The position numbers were made by a program, and so were the translations under genes. A stretch of DNA of 64,000 nucleotides from Pseudofulvimonas gallinarii (GTDB lineage: Bacteria > Pseudomonadota > Gammaproteobacteria > Xanthomonadales > UBA2363). Below, piece by piece: positions 46,054-54,434 of the stretch (position 1 is its first letter; the number at the start of each line of letters is the position of its first letter). The notes under the pieces are model-generated. The model was not told the origin of the DNA. It did not search any database and was given only the letters and a program-made list of their open reading frames with translations. The stretch spans positions 124,001-188,000 of the forward strand of contig NZ_SMAF01000005.1 in assembly GCF_004343305.1 (NCBI RefSeq). The letters run 5' to 3'.

Positions 46054-46874
46054 CACGCACCCTCCGCAGCCGACGGAAAACTGCCATCACGCACGGCAGC
46101 CACGTAGGCTTCGATCGCCGCCGCCAGCGACGGCTGGCCGGCGAGGAAATCACGGGAAAAAGGCGGTCTGCGACCGGGCGTGAGTCCGATGATGTCGTAG
46201 CCGACGAGGATCTGGCCATCGCAGGCGGCACCGGCACCGATGCCGATGACCGGGATGTCGGATGCCGCCGTCACCTGCGCAGCCAGTTCGGCGGGGACAT
46301 TCTCCAGCACCAGCAGGTCGGCGCCGGCCTGCTGCACGGCCAGTGCCTCCTGACGCAGGCGCTCGGCCGCTTCCGCCGTGCGCCCCTGCTTGCGGAATCC
46401 GCCGAGCTTGTGCACCGACTGCGGCGTCAGGCCCAGGTGCGCACAGACCGGTATGCCGTTCGCCGCCAAGGCTTCGATCGCAGCCAGGCGCGGGCCGGCG
46501 CCTTCGATCTTCACCATCGACGCGCCGCCTTCGGCGAGCATGCGGCCGCCGCTGCGCACGGCCGTCGCCGCATCGACATCGCTGAGGAACGGCAGGTCGG
46601 CAACCAGCAGCGCGCGCCGGCAGCCCCGGGCGACCGCGGCGGTGTGGTAGACGACGTCCTCGACCGTCACCGGCAGCGTCGTCGAATGGCCCTGTACCAC
46701 CATGCCGAGCGAATCACCGACCAGGATCACATCGACGCCGGCCTGATCGAGCAGTGCTGCGAAGCTGTAGTCGTAGGCGGTGAGCGCGGCGATGCGCTCG
46801 CCGCGCTTCTTCATCGCGTGCAGCGCGGGCACAGTCAGCGGCTTGGCGCCAGTGCCCTGCGTATCGGTATACAT
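46053..46874 (-). CDS. panB: 3-methyl-2-oxobutanoate hydroxymethyltransferase
   Basis: First committed step to pantoate: transfers a hydroxymethyl group from methylene-tetrahydrofolate to ketoisovalerate. The 273 residues carry the family motifs LTAYDYSFAALLDQAGVD, ILVGDSLGMVVQGH (metal-binding Asp), VKIEGAG, CAHLGLTPQSVHKLGG and the Glu in LENVP. It lies 60 bp after folK and overlaps panC by one base. The neighbouring folK makes folate, the cofactor precursor that panB needs. Confidence 0.97.
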   Translation of the reverse strand: MYTDTQGTGAKPLTVPALHAMKKRGERIAALTAYDYSFAALLDQAGVDVILVGDSLGMVVQGHSTTLPVTVEDVVYHTAAVARGCRRALLVADLPFLSDVDAATAVRSGGRMLAEGGASMVKIEGAGPRLAAIEALAANGIPVCAHLGLTPQSVHKLGGFRKQGRTAEAAERLRQEALAVQQAGADLLVLENVPAELAAQVTAASDIPVIGIGAGAACDGQILVGYDIIGLTPGRRPPFSRDFLAGQPSLAAAIEAYVAAVRDGSFPSAAEGA

Positions 46875-46934
46875 CGCGGTTCAACCGGATCGGGAGGGAC
46901 GGACATTCTAGCGGGCGCGTGCCTCGCGCAGCGG

Positions 46935-47435
46935 TCACGCAGCGGCTTGGGCCGACTCCAGCACCTCGATGCCGCTGCGATCGCAGGCAGCCGCGGCATC
47001 GGCGACCGCGGTGCCGTCCGGCAGGCGCAGATCCGGCGCCACGTCGGCCATCGGCAGCAGCACGAATGCCCGGTCGCGCAGGCGCGGATGGGGAACGCTC
47101 AGGGTCGGCGAGTCGATGTGCTCGTCGCCGAACAGCAGCAGGTCCAGGTCGAGGACACGCGGTCCCCAGCGCCGCCCGCCGCGAACGCGCCCGGCTTCGC
47201 GCTCGATTGCCAGCAGTGCCACCAGCAGCGAGTCCGGGCTGCCGGCATAGTCGAACGCGGCCACGGCATTGATGAAAGCGGGTTGATCGGCGTCACCCCA
47301 GGGTGGCGTCCGGTACAGCCGCGAACAGCGCAGGTCCGATACACCCGGCCAGCCGGCGAGACGCGCGGCAGCGGCAACCACCCGTCGCGCGGGCAGATCG
47401 AGGTTGCTGCCCAGCCCGACGCAGGCTTCAGTCAT
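46935..47435 (-). CDS. folK: HPPK, 6-hydroxymethyl-dihydropterin pyrophosphokinase
   Basis: Folate synthesis: moves pyrophosphate from ATP to hydroxymethyl-dihydropterin. The 166 residues show VGLGSNL, the pterin-binding YRTPPWGDADQPAFINA, the metal-binding RRWGPRVLDLDLLLFGD and PHPRLRDRAFVL. The ATG at 47435 lies inside the end of pcnB (8-bp overlap), so it is coupled to it. panB follows after 60 bp. Confidence 0.95.
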   Translation of the reverse strand: MTEACVGLGSNLDLPARRVVAAAARLAGWPGVSDLRCSRLYRTPPWGDADQPAFINAVAAFDYAGSPDSLLVALLAIEREAGRVRGGRRWGPRVLDLDLLLFGDEHIDSPTLSVPHPRLRDRAFVLLPMADVAPDLRLPDGTAVADAAAACDRSGIEVLESAQAAA

Positions 47436-48984
47436 TGCCGCCGTCGGGTGCACTGCTCCCGCCGGCACCGCCGCCGCGACGCCGGCGACCACCGCGACGA
47501 CGGCGGCGCTTTCGTGGCGCCTCCTGTTCCCCGGCGACGGGCGTGGCGATATCGGATTCGACATGCGCGTGCAGCGCATCGCCTTCCAGGTTCTGTGCGG
47601 CCTGCCACCACTCGACCAGCGACGCCAGTTCCGGTTCGACCTGCGCACGCAGCGCCAGGAAATCCCAGGCCGCCCGGAAGCGTGGATGGGTCAGCAGGCG
47701 GGTGACGCGGCGCCGGTTGCGACGCGTCATCCAGTGCTGCAATGTCCAGATTTCCTGCGTGACCAGGCTGAAGCGCCGCGGCACGGCGACGCGCCGGCAG
47801 AACGTTGCCATCACCGCATCGGTGGCGCGTTGCCAGGCCAGGTTGGCCTCGGTACCACTTTCGACCAGGCGCTCGTGGATCGCGTTCGCCGGCGCCCAAA
47901 GCAGCACGGCGAACAGGAATCCCGGCGTCAGCGTCTTGTCTTCGCGCACGCGCGCATCGGAGCTGGCCAGCGCGGCGCGGATGAACTGTTCGGCCTTGGC
48001 GCCATCGGCCCCGGCGAGGCTGTCGGCCACCTGTGGCATCAACGCAGGCATCAGGCCGTGTTCGCGCAACAGGTCGAAGGAGCGCTGTGCGCAACCGCTG
48101 AGCAGCAGCTTGCCGGTTTCGTCGAACAGGCGCGCCGGCGGCACCTCGCCGAGCAGGTATGCGAGCTGCGGGATGCGGCGCGCCATTGCCGGATCGAGCG
48201 TGAAGTCCAGCTTGGCCGCGAAACGCATGGCGCGCAGCATGCGCACCGGATCCTCGCGGAAGCGCTTTTCCGGATCGCCGATCAGGCGCAGGCGTCGCGC
48301 CTTGATGTCCTCGATGCCCCCGACCTCGTCGCGGATGCTGAAGTCGGCGATGTTGTAGTACAGGGCGTTGGCGGTGAAATCGCGGCGGAAAATGTCCTCC
48401 TCCAGCGATCCGTAGACGTTGTCGCGCAGCAGGCGACCATTCGCGATCTCGCGGTCGCCGTCGCCCTCGTCCTCGTCACCCTCGCCGCTGCCGCGAAACG
48501 TCGCGACCTCGATGATTTCCTGGCCGTAATGGATGTGCGCGAGGCGGAAGCGACGGCCGATCAGGCGGCAGTTGCGGAACAGCTGGCGCACCTGTTCGGG
48601 TCGCGCATCGGTGGCGACATCGAAGTCCTTCGGCACCACGCCCAGCAGCATGTCGCGCACGGCGCCGCCGACCAGGTAGGCCTGGAAGCCGGCGTCACGC
48701 AGGCGGTACAGGACGCGCAGCGCGTTGTTGCTGATGTTGCGGCGGGAAATCGAATGCTGGTCGCGGGTCACGATCCCGGCGGATGCTTTCGCTGTCGGCG
48801 CTCCCTCGCGCCGGCGTGTCGGAGCGGAAGGGCGGGCCTCCGCAACGCCAGGGCCGGTGTCGGCCAGTGAACTGCGCAGTCCGGAAACCGGTCGGCCCTG
48901 TGCGGTCGCCGCGCCTGTTTCCGGCGCATCCAGACCACCACGCACGAACCGGAGCGCGCGATGCAGAAATTGCGTCAAACCCAC
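47428..48984 (-). CDS. pcnB: Poly(A) polymerase I
   Basis: Adds 3' poly(A) tails to RNA, marking it for decay. The nucleotidyltransferase head has LVGGAVRDMLLG and KDFDVATDARPEQV with the catalytic Asp pair, then RRDFTANALYYNI and GDPEKRFREDPVRMLRAMRF. The C-terminus is highly basic (APRKRRRRRGGRRRRGGG), as usual for RNA binding. The start is unsure: GTG 48984 has GGAG six bases upstream and gives 518 residues; ATG 49044 is in frame further up. It is the first gene of the pcnB-folK-panB-panC run. Confidence 0.93.
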   Translation of the reverse strand: MGLTQFLHRALRFVRGGLDAPETGAATAQGRPVSGLRSSLADTGPGVAEARPSAPTRRREGAPTAKASAGIVTRDQHSISRRNISNNALRVLYRLRDAGFQAYLVGGAVRDMLLGVVPKDFDVATDARPEQVRQLFRNCRLIGRRFRLAHIHYGQEIIEVATFRGSGEGDEDEGDGDREIANGRLLRDNVYGSLEEDIFRRDFTANALYYNIADFSIRDEVGGIEDIKARRLRLIGDPEKRFREDPVRMLRAMRFAAKLDFTLDPAMARRIPQLAYLLGEVPPARLFDETGKLLLSGCAQRSFDLLREHGLMPALMPQVADSLAGADGAKAEQFIRAALASSDARVREDKTLTPGFLFAVLLWAPANAIHERLVESGTEANLAWQRATDAVMATFCRRVAVPRRFSLVTQEIWTLQHWMTRRNRRRVTRLLTHPRFRAAWDFLALRAQVEPELASLVEWWQAAQNLEGDALHAHVESDIATPVAGEQEAPRKRRRRRGGRRRRGGGAGGSSAPDGGND

Positions 48985-49123
48985 CTGGCTCTCCGTATCG
49001 ATGACGGTGCTAAGGCACGGTCCAAGCCTGCGGTGGGCGACCATGCAAAGAATCGGGTGGAGAACGCAACCGCGACCCCACCCTGCAGCCGGCAGGGACT
49101 GGTATCCGCGCCGGGCGATCACT

Positions 49124-49129
49124 TATACT
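49124..49129 (+). promoter_or_regulatory. -10 box of the tRNA-Glu promoter
   Basis: TATACT, identical to the box found before the tRNA-Leu gene, 29 bp before the tRNA-Glu start. No strong -35 match lies 16-18 bp upstream. Confidence 0.5.
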
Positions 49130-49158
49130 AGCCGCCGGCCCAAGGCCACCTCAAGCGC

Positions 49159-49234
49159 GCTCCCTTCGTCTAGTGGTCCAGGACACCGCCCTCTCAAGGC
49201 GGGAACACGAGTTCGAACCTCGTAGGGAGCGCCA
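49159..49234 (+). tRNA. tRNA-Glu (anticodon CTC)
   Basis: A 76-nt tRNA with encoded CCA. The acceptor arms are GCTCCCT and AGGGAGC; the anticodon arm CCGCC-CTCTCAA-GGCGG gives CTC, which reads GAG; the T loop is TTCGAAC. The D arm (CGTCTAGTGGTCCAGGACA) is typical of tRNA-Glu. Confidence 0.96.
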
Positions 49235-49339
49235 GTTTTTCCTCCCGCGCCTGCGCTGCCGGCGAGTGGGTCCGGGTCGGGCATCCAGCCGGGACCGTCG
49301 CACAAACGCCTGGCCGAACCGCTCGAGTCCAGCGTCGCC

Positions 49340-49663
49340 ATGCCCTTCGTCGTTACCGAAAACTGCATCAAGTGCAAGTACACCGACTGCGTGGAAGTCT
49401 GTCCGGTCGACTGCTTCCATGAAGGGCCGAACTTCCTGGTGATCGATCCGGACGAGTGCATCGACTGCACGCTGTGCGAGCCGGAGTGCCCGATCAACGC
49501 GATCTATCCGGACGACTCCGTTCCCGCCGGGCAGGAACACTACCTCGAGCTCAACCGCGAGCTGTCGCAACAGTGGCCGGTGATCACCGAGCGCAAGGAT
49601 CCCCCGGCCGACGCCAAGGAGTGGGAAGGGCGCCCGGGCAAGCTCGACCTGCTCGAACGCTGA
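49340..49663 (+). CDS. fdxA: 7Fe ferredoxin
   Basis: A small electron carrier of 107 residues with one 3Fe-4S and one 4Fe-4S cluster. The cysteines are in [18 protein letters not shown] and [12 protein letters not shown]. The C-terminal extension ([17 protein letters not shown]) is standard for the FdxA type. It starts at ATG 49340, about 100 bp after tRNA-Glu, and is probably read alone. Its partners are not visible from the context. Confidence 0.96.
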   Translation: MPFVVTENCIKCKYTDCVEVCPVDCFHEGPNFLVIDPDECIDCTLCEPECPINAIYPDDSVPAGQEHYLELNRELSQQWPVITERKDPPADAKEWEGRPGKLDLLER

Positions 49664-49838
49664 CCGGCTGCGTCACGACCGCGGCGGCGGCAACCGCCTC
49701 AATGGACGGCCGCCCGCGGACGGTTGCACGGGCCTTGCGGCTAATGACATCGCCGGAACGACTGCGCACCCCGGCTGACTGGCCGGCGCCGCCCGCTCGG
49801 GCGAGGCACCGGCTGCAATCGTGAACGCCCGGCTGCAA

Positions 49839-50387
49839 TCAGCCCAGGCGTTCCCGCAGGCGCAGCAGCAGCGCGCGGGCGACCTCGCTGCCTCCGACGG
49901 TGCGGATGCGCGTACCGGAGCCGTCTGCCTCGAAGCGCAGCTCGAAGCTTTCGACCACCTTCTGCTCGCGCCGTACCAGTCGACGGAAGAAGCCGTGCGC
50001 CGGTCGCGTCGCGGTCGCCTGGACACGATAGACCCCGGCGGATTCGTCTGAGCCCGTGACAGTTACTTCCGGGATGCGTTGCAGCGCCAGGCCCGCGCGA
50101 CGCCAGGCGCTGGAGAGGTCGTCGGCGACATACAGGGAATCCCCCGCGACCTGCGAGCCGGCGACCGGCGCGTCGGCGACGCCGCGGCGGGACGCGCCCG
50201 GCGAGGGAAGATCCGGGATGTACAGCGCTTCGTCCATCGGCGGACGGTCAAGGCCTTCCGGCACCTGCAGCGGCGACTGGCTCCGGCTTTCCTGATAAGG
50301 CACGTCGCGGCGCTGGAACATGCCGCAACCGGCCGCCGGCAGCGCCAGCAGGAACACACAGCAGAGGGTGAGGATTCTGGACATCAT
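49839..50387 (-). CDS. bamC: BamC-like outer-membrane assembly lipoprotein
   Basis: A 182-residue lipoprotein with the signal MMSRILTLCCVFLLALPAAGC (lipobox AAGC). A Pro-rich flexible stretch follows (QVPEGLDRPPMDEALYIPDL, much like the part of BamC that binds BamD). A single helix-grip-like domain comes next (SAWRRAGLALQRIPEVTVTG and HGFFRRLVRREQ). At half the length of E. coli BamC it has one such domain rather than two. Its start overlaps the dapA stop by 4 bp (ATGA); dapA-bamC is the usual order in gammaproteobacteria. Naming rests on this context plus the layout. Confidence 0.8.
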   Translation of the reverse strand: MMSRILTLCCVFLLALPAAGCGMFQRRDVPYQESRSQSPLQVPEGLDRPPMDEALYIPDLPSPGASRRGVADAPVAGSQVAGDSLYVADDLSSAWRRAGLALQRIPEVTVTGSDESAGVYRVQATATRPAHGFFRRLVRREQKVVESFELRFEADGSGTRIRTVGGSEVARALLLRLRERLG

Positions 50388-51304
50388 CGGGTTTCCGTTC
50401 GCAGTTCAGCCAGCCCGGCAAGGTTCGCCAGCACGGCATCGGCACGCGCATGATGCGCCGCCGACAGGGGAGTCAGGGGCAATCGGGGCTCCGGGCCCAT
50501 CCAGCCGAGGCGATGCAGCAGCCACTTCGCGGGGATCGGGTTCGGTTCGGCGCCGAGCATGGCATAGAGGTCGCGCAGGCCCGCATCGATCGCGCGCGCC
50601 GCATCGGCCTGGCCGCCGACGGCATGATCGCACATCTGCGCGAAAGCCCTCGGGACGATGTTGGCGGCCACCGAGACCACGCCGTCGGCGCCGCCGGTCA
50701 TCGCCGCGCACGCAGTCTCGTCGTCACCGCTGAGGATGACGAAACCGTCGTGACGCAGCGGCAGCAGTTCGGCCAGGCGCCCGGGATCGGCCACCGCTTC
50801 CTTGATGCCGATGATGGCCGGGTGGCGGTGAAGACGCTCGACCGTCGCCGGCTGCAGGTCGCAGGCCGTGCGCGCCGGCACGTTGTAGAGCACAACCGGC
50901 AGACCCGATTCGTCGGCGATCACGCTGAAGTGTCGGAACAGGCCTTCCTGCGTCGGCCGCACGTAATGGGGCGTCGCGACCAGTGCGGCGTCGATGCCGC
51001 AATCGCGCGCCAGCTTCGTCTGCGCCAGCGTGCGCGCCGTGCCCGCGGCGCCGGTCCCGGCCAGGACCGGAATGCGGCCGGCGACGCGCGCCACCGACAG
51101 TTCCAGCAGCCGGCGGTATTCCGCCTCGTCGAGCATGGCCGCCTCGCCGGTGGAACCGGCCACGACCAGCGCCCGCGTTCCGGCGTCAAGGTGCCAGTCG
51201 ATCAGCGTCAGCAGCGCATCCTCGTCCAGCGAACCATCGCCTGCGAAGGGCGTCACGAGTGCGCAAACACTGCCTTTCAGGCTCAATGCCGTCGTTCCTA
51301 GCAT
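50384..51304 (-). CDS. dapA: 4-hydroxy-tetrahydrodipicolinate synthase
   Basis: First step of the lysine and diaminopimelate branch: condenses pyruvate with aspartate semialdehyde. The 306-residue TIM barrel has VVAGSTGEAAML, the tyrosine of VVLYNVPART and the Schiff-base lysine in IIGIKEAVADP. The substrate arginine region follows, and the family fold continues to NPIPAKWLLHRLGWMG. The ATG at 51304 is used; ATG 51316 is possible. It is coupled to bamC and divergent from gcvR. Confidence 0.95.
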   Translation of the reverse strand: MLGTTALSLKGSVCALVTPFAGDGSLDEDALLTLIDWHLDAGTRALVVAGSTGEAAMLDEAEYRRLLELSVARVAGRIPVLAGTGAAGTARTLAQTKLARDCGIDAALVATPHYVRPTQEGLFRHFSVIADESGLPVVLYNVPARTACDLQPATVERLHRHPAIIGIKEAVADPGRLAELLPLRHDGFVILSGDDETACAAMTGGADGVVSVAANIVPRAFAQMCDHAVGGQADAARAIDAGLRDLYAMLGAEPNPIPAKWLLHRLGWMGPEPRLPLTPLSAAHHARADAVLANLAGLAELRTETR

Positions 51305-51423
51305 GGGGCCCGGCATGGTAAGCGGCGCCACCGGGCAAGTCCATCGGGCGGCCCGGCCCCCGGGGCGGCGTAATGCTTGCGGCTGCAACCGGGCGGGGGC
51401 TATCCTCGTTCGAGGATCATCCG

Positions 51424-52017
51424 ATGGACACCATGCCGGACTGGCAGGACAGCGACTTGAAAGAGCAGCCCAGGCGCAGCCGCCCCAACGAGAACCACCT
51501 GCTCATCAACGCCTTCGCGCCGCGCGACGCGTCGCCACTGGTCAGCCTGGCCAGGCGCATCGCCGAATCCGGCTGCAACGTCGTCGAAGCGCGACTGGCC
51601 ACGCTTGGCCAGGAAGTTTGCGCGCAGATGCTGGCCCAGGGCTCCTGGGACGCGATCGCCAAGCTGGAGTCGGCGCTGGCGCGCATGGAGCGGGAGGACG
51701 GCACCCGCATGGTGTACTTCCGCACCGCGCTGCGCGAGGCACAGGGCAATGCCCTGCCTTACATCGTCGAGGTCACCGCCGCCGACAAGCCCGGCGTGCT
51801 GTACCAGCTCGCGGAGTTCTTCGAGCACCACGGCGTCAGCATCGAGAACATGAGCTGCAGCCGCTATCGCGCGGCGCAGACCGGCGCCGACGTCTTTTCG
51901 GCGCAGTTCACAGTCGGCATCCCGGTCGACACGCACATCGCCGGCCTGCGCGACGATTTCCTGGAATTCTGCGATGGCCTCAATCTCGATGCCATCCTCG
52001 ATCCGATGAAGTTCTGA
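51424..52017 (+). CDS. gcvR: GcvR-like ACT-domain regulator
   Basis: A 197-residue protein with two ACT domains (NENHLLINAFAPRDASPLVS and PYIVEVTAADKPGVLYQLAE). This is the layout of GcvR, the repressor partner of GcvA that senses glycine. No DNA-binding domain is present, so it acts through another protein or binds an amino acid only. The ATG at 51424 has GAGG eight bases upstream. The bcp start shares one base with its stop (TGATG), so the pair is coupled, as in E. coli, where gcvR is also next to bcp. Confidence 0.85.
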   Translation: MDTMPDWQDSDLKEQPRRSRPNENHLLINAFAPRDASPLVSLARRIAESGCNVVEARLATLGQEVCAQMLAQGSWDAIAKLESALARMEREDGTRMVYFRTALREAQGNALPYIVEVTAADKPGVLYQLAEFFEHHGVSIENMSCSRYRAAQTGADVFSAQFTVGIPVDTHIAGLRDDFLEFCDGLNLDAILDPMKF

Positions 52018-52475
52018 TGCAGAACGGCGACGCCCTGCCCGACGTGGAAGTCGCCACCACCAGCGGCCCGCTGGCACTGCGCTCGCTGGTTGGCCGTCCG
52101 CTGGTGATCTACTTCTATCCCAAGGATTCGACGCCCGGCTGCACGCGGCAGGCGAACGATTTCACCATGATGCATGCGCAGTTCCAGCGCGCGGGGGTCA
52201 ACGTGGTCGGCGTATCACGCGACTCGCTCGCAAGCCACCAGCGCTTCCGCGAGCGCCAGGGCATCGTGTTCGACCTCGTCTCCGATCCCGATGAAACGCT
52301 GTGCAAGGCCTTCGACGTGATCCGCGAGAAGAACATGTACGGCCGCACCGTCGTTGGCATCCAGCGCAGCACGTTCCTGTTCGACGCCAAGGGCCTGCTG
52401 GTCGAAAGCTGGCGCGGCGTCAAGGTGCCAGGCCACGTCGAAGCCGTCCTCGCCGCGGCCGAGGCGATCGCTTGA
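52017..52475 (+). CDS. bcp: Peroxiredoxin, BCP/PrxQ type
   Basis: A thiol peroxidase of 152 residues that reduces organic and hydrogen peroxide. The peroxidatic Cys42 is in YPKDSTPGCTRQANDF. The usual resolving Cys five residues later is missing; C96 (DETLCKAF) is the only other cysteine seen and could take this part. The conserved Arg is in RSTFLFD. It starts at ATG 52017, coupled to gcvR. Confidence 0.93.
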   Translation: MQNGDALPDVEVATTSGPLALRSLVGRPLVIYFYPKDSTPGCTRQANDFTMMHAQFQRAGVNVVGVSRDSLASHQRFRERQGIVFDLVSDPDETLCKAFDVIREKNMYGRTVVGIQRSTFLFDAKGLLVESWRGVKVPGHVEAVLAAAEAIA

Positions 52476-52561
52476 AGCCCGACGACCCTGGCGTCGTTCC
52501 CGCCGGCATCCGCCGGCCCGTCAACTCCACTCCCCCTTTCCCACAGCAGGCACCGTCGCCC

Positions 52562-53956
52562 ATGACCGCCAGCAAGCGTACCTATGTGCTCGACACCAAC
52601 GTGCTGATGCATGACCCGACGTCGCTGTTCCGCTTCGAGGAACACGACATCGTCCTGCCCATGGTCGTCCTAGAGGAACTCGATGCCGCCAAGAAGGGCA
52701 CATCGGAAGTGGCGCGCAACGTGCGCCAGGTCAGCCGCTTCCTCAACGAACTGATCCAGGCCAATGGCAATGGCGCGCTCGAGGATGGCGTTCCCCTGCT
52801 GCGCCCGCAGGACCTGCGGCTGGGCGTCGGCGGCGAGCATGGCCGCCTGTACTTCCAGACCACCGGTCCGGCGGTGGCCAGTGCCGGCCGCCGGGCGCCG
52901 GACAACCAGATCATCGACGCCGTGCTGGCGCTGCGCGAACGCGCGCCGTCGCAACCACTGGTGCTGGTGTCCAAGGACATCAACCTGCGTATCAAGGCGA
53001 GCATCTACGGCATCGCCGCCGAGGACTACGAGAACGACCGCGCGCTCGACGATTTCAGCCTGCTCTACACCGGCCTGACCGAACTGACGCCGGATTTCTG
53101 GGAACGCCACCAGGACAGCCTGCGCTCGTGGACCGATCGCGGCCACACGTTCTACGAGATCATCCTCACCGGTGACGAGGACTGGCAGCCGAACCAGTTC
53201 CTCTATTTCCCCGGTGACGACGAACTCGAACTGCGGGTCGTCGAGCGCAACGAAAACCGCATCGTCCTGCAGATGCTGGACGACTACCGCCAGGGCAGCC
53301 ACGCCGTATGGGGCATCAGCGCGCGCAACCGCGAGCAGAACTTCGCCCTCAACGTGTTGATGGACCCCGACGTCGATTTCGTCACCCTGCTCGGTACCGC
53401 CGGCACCGGCAAGACCCTGCTGGCACTCGCCGCCGGCCTGGCGCAGACCATGGACCAACAGCGCTACCGCGAAATCATCATGACCCGCGCCACCGTCAGC
53501 GTCGGTGAGGACATCGGCTTCCTGCCTGGCACCGAGGAAGAAAAGATGACGCCGTGGATGGGTGCGCTGACCGACAACCTGGAAGTGCTGGCCAATCCGC
53601 ATGACAGCGGCAGCTGGGCCCGACAGGCCACCAACGACCTGCTCGCCTCGCGCATCAAGATCCGCTCGCTGAACTTCATGCGCGGCCGCACTTTCCTCAG
53701 CCGCTACGTCATCATCGACGAGGCGCAGAATCTCACCCCGAAGCAGATGAAGACGCTGCTCACGCGGGCTGGCCCGGGTACCAAGATGGTCTGCCTGGGC
53801 AACATCGAACAGATCGACACGCCCTACCTGACCGAGACGACCTCCGGCCTGACCTACGCCGTCGACCGCTTCAAGGCCTGGCAACACAGCGCGCACATCA
53901 CCCTCCGTCGCGGCGAACGCTCGCGCCTCGCCGACTTCGCCTCCGAAGCCCTCTGA
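52562..53956 (+). CDS. PIN-PhoH (PhoH2-like) ATPase
   Basis: A 464-residue two-domain protein. The N-terminal PIN nuclease domain (1-150) has the acidic residues in YVLDTNVLMHDP, LEELDAAK and LVSKDINLRIKA. The PhoH ATPase domain (about 240-464) has Walker A LGTAGTGKT and Walker B YVIIDEAQN. Proteins of this fused type act as RNA helicase/RNase in studied actinobacteria. The ATG at 52562 lies 86 bp after bcp on the same strand, so it may be co-transcribed with gcvR-bcp. Confidence 0.93.
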   Translation: MTASKRTYVLDTNVLMHDPTSLFRFEEHDIVLPMVVLEELDAAKKGTSEVARNVRQVSRFLNELIQANGNGALEDGVPLLRPQDLRLGVGGEHGRLYFQTTGPAVASAGRRAPDNQIIDAVLALRERAPSQPLVLVSKDINLRIKASIYGIAAEDYENDRALDDFSLLYTGLTELTPDFWERHQDSLRSWTDRGHTFYEIILTGDEDWQPNQFLYFPGDDELELRVVERNENRIVLQMLDDYRQGSHAVWGISARNREQNFALNVLMDPDVDFVTLLGTAGTGKTLLALAAGLAQTMDQQRYREIIMTRATVSVGEDIGFLPGTEEEKMTPWMGALTDNLEVLANPHDSGSWARQATNDLLASRIKIRSLNFMRGRTFLSRYVIIDEAQNLTPKQMKTLLTRAGPGTKMVCLGNIEQIDTPYLTETTSGLTYAVDRFKAWQHSAHITLRRGERSRLADFASEAL

Positions 53957-54073
53957 CGACGATGACGGACCACCCGGGATAACCAATCCAGCACAGCCGG
54001 ACGCCGCCACAAGCGAGCCCGGCAACCGCGTGCACCGGTAGCTCGACCCTGGAAGCGGACAGGCGGGCTGCCA

Positions 54074-54157
54074 GCACGCCGACGCTGCCACCTCGCGTTG
54101 CGCACGCGTACGCCTCCACCTCGCAGGGCGCACTTCGACGCTTCCCTTGCCTTGCGC
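54074..54157. repeat. Three tandem degenerate 28-bp repeats
   Basis: Units start at 54074, 54102 and 54130, exactly 28 bp apart, each beginning GCAC and sharing ACGC and a pyrimidine-rich middle (unit 1 starts GCACGCCGACGCTGCCACCT). Units 1 and 2 agree at 21 of 28 positions by eye. A fourth unit stands alone at 54281-54308 and a fifth at 5153-5180. Confidence 0.65.
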
Positions 54158-54176
54158 GCGCCGAGGCCTTCCTCAC

Positions 54177-54250
54177 GTCATTCCCGCGAAGGCGGAATCC
54201 AGAACGCCCGTGGACCCAGGCCGCTGGATCCCCGCCTTCGCCGGGATGAC
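54177..54250. repeat. REP-like inverted repeat
   Basis: The left arm (54177-54202) begins GTCATTCCCGCGAAGGCGG, and the right arm (54224-54250) is its near-perfect reverse complement, ending CCTTCGCCGGGATGAC. The central loop is about 21 bp. This is a common palindromic intergenic element of proteobacteria. It lies between convergent phoH and nadC and could form a hairpin in both transcripts. Confidence 0.75.
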
Positions 54251-54280
54251 GGGCTGCGGAACCACGCGAACATGTATTGC

Positions 54281-54308
54281 GCACGCCGACGCTTTCCCAT
54301 TGCCCTGC
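54281..54308. repeat. Single 28-bp repeat unit
   Basis: Begins GCACGCCGACGCTTTCCC and matches unit 1 of the tandem set at 21 of 28 positions by eye. It lies 31 bp past the REP-like element. Confidence 0.55.
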
Positions 54309-54434
54309 GGGTAAGACCACCGCAGGTGCCCGGCAATCACCGCTACCCAGGGCGCCACCCCAGCCCGCATCAATCGCAGCTGGCGCCCACCGGACCGGGC
54401 GAGGACGGCCTTCGGCGCACGGACCTGATGGCGC

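Larger units (their letters stand above)
53957..54434. other. Intergenic region between convergent genes, 478 bp, repeat-rich
   Basis: No gene. It holds three tandem copies of a degenerate 28-bp unit (54074-54157), an inverted REP-like pair (54177-54250) and a further single 28-bp unit (54281-54308). The flanks of these repeats have no recognised feature. Confidence 0.6.

Noticed and set aside
54074-54157. CRISPR array
   Set aside because: Units are adjacent with no spacers, diverged from each other, and no cas genes are near.
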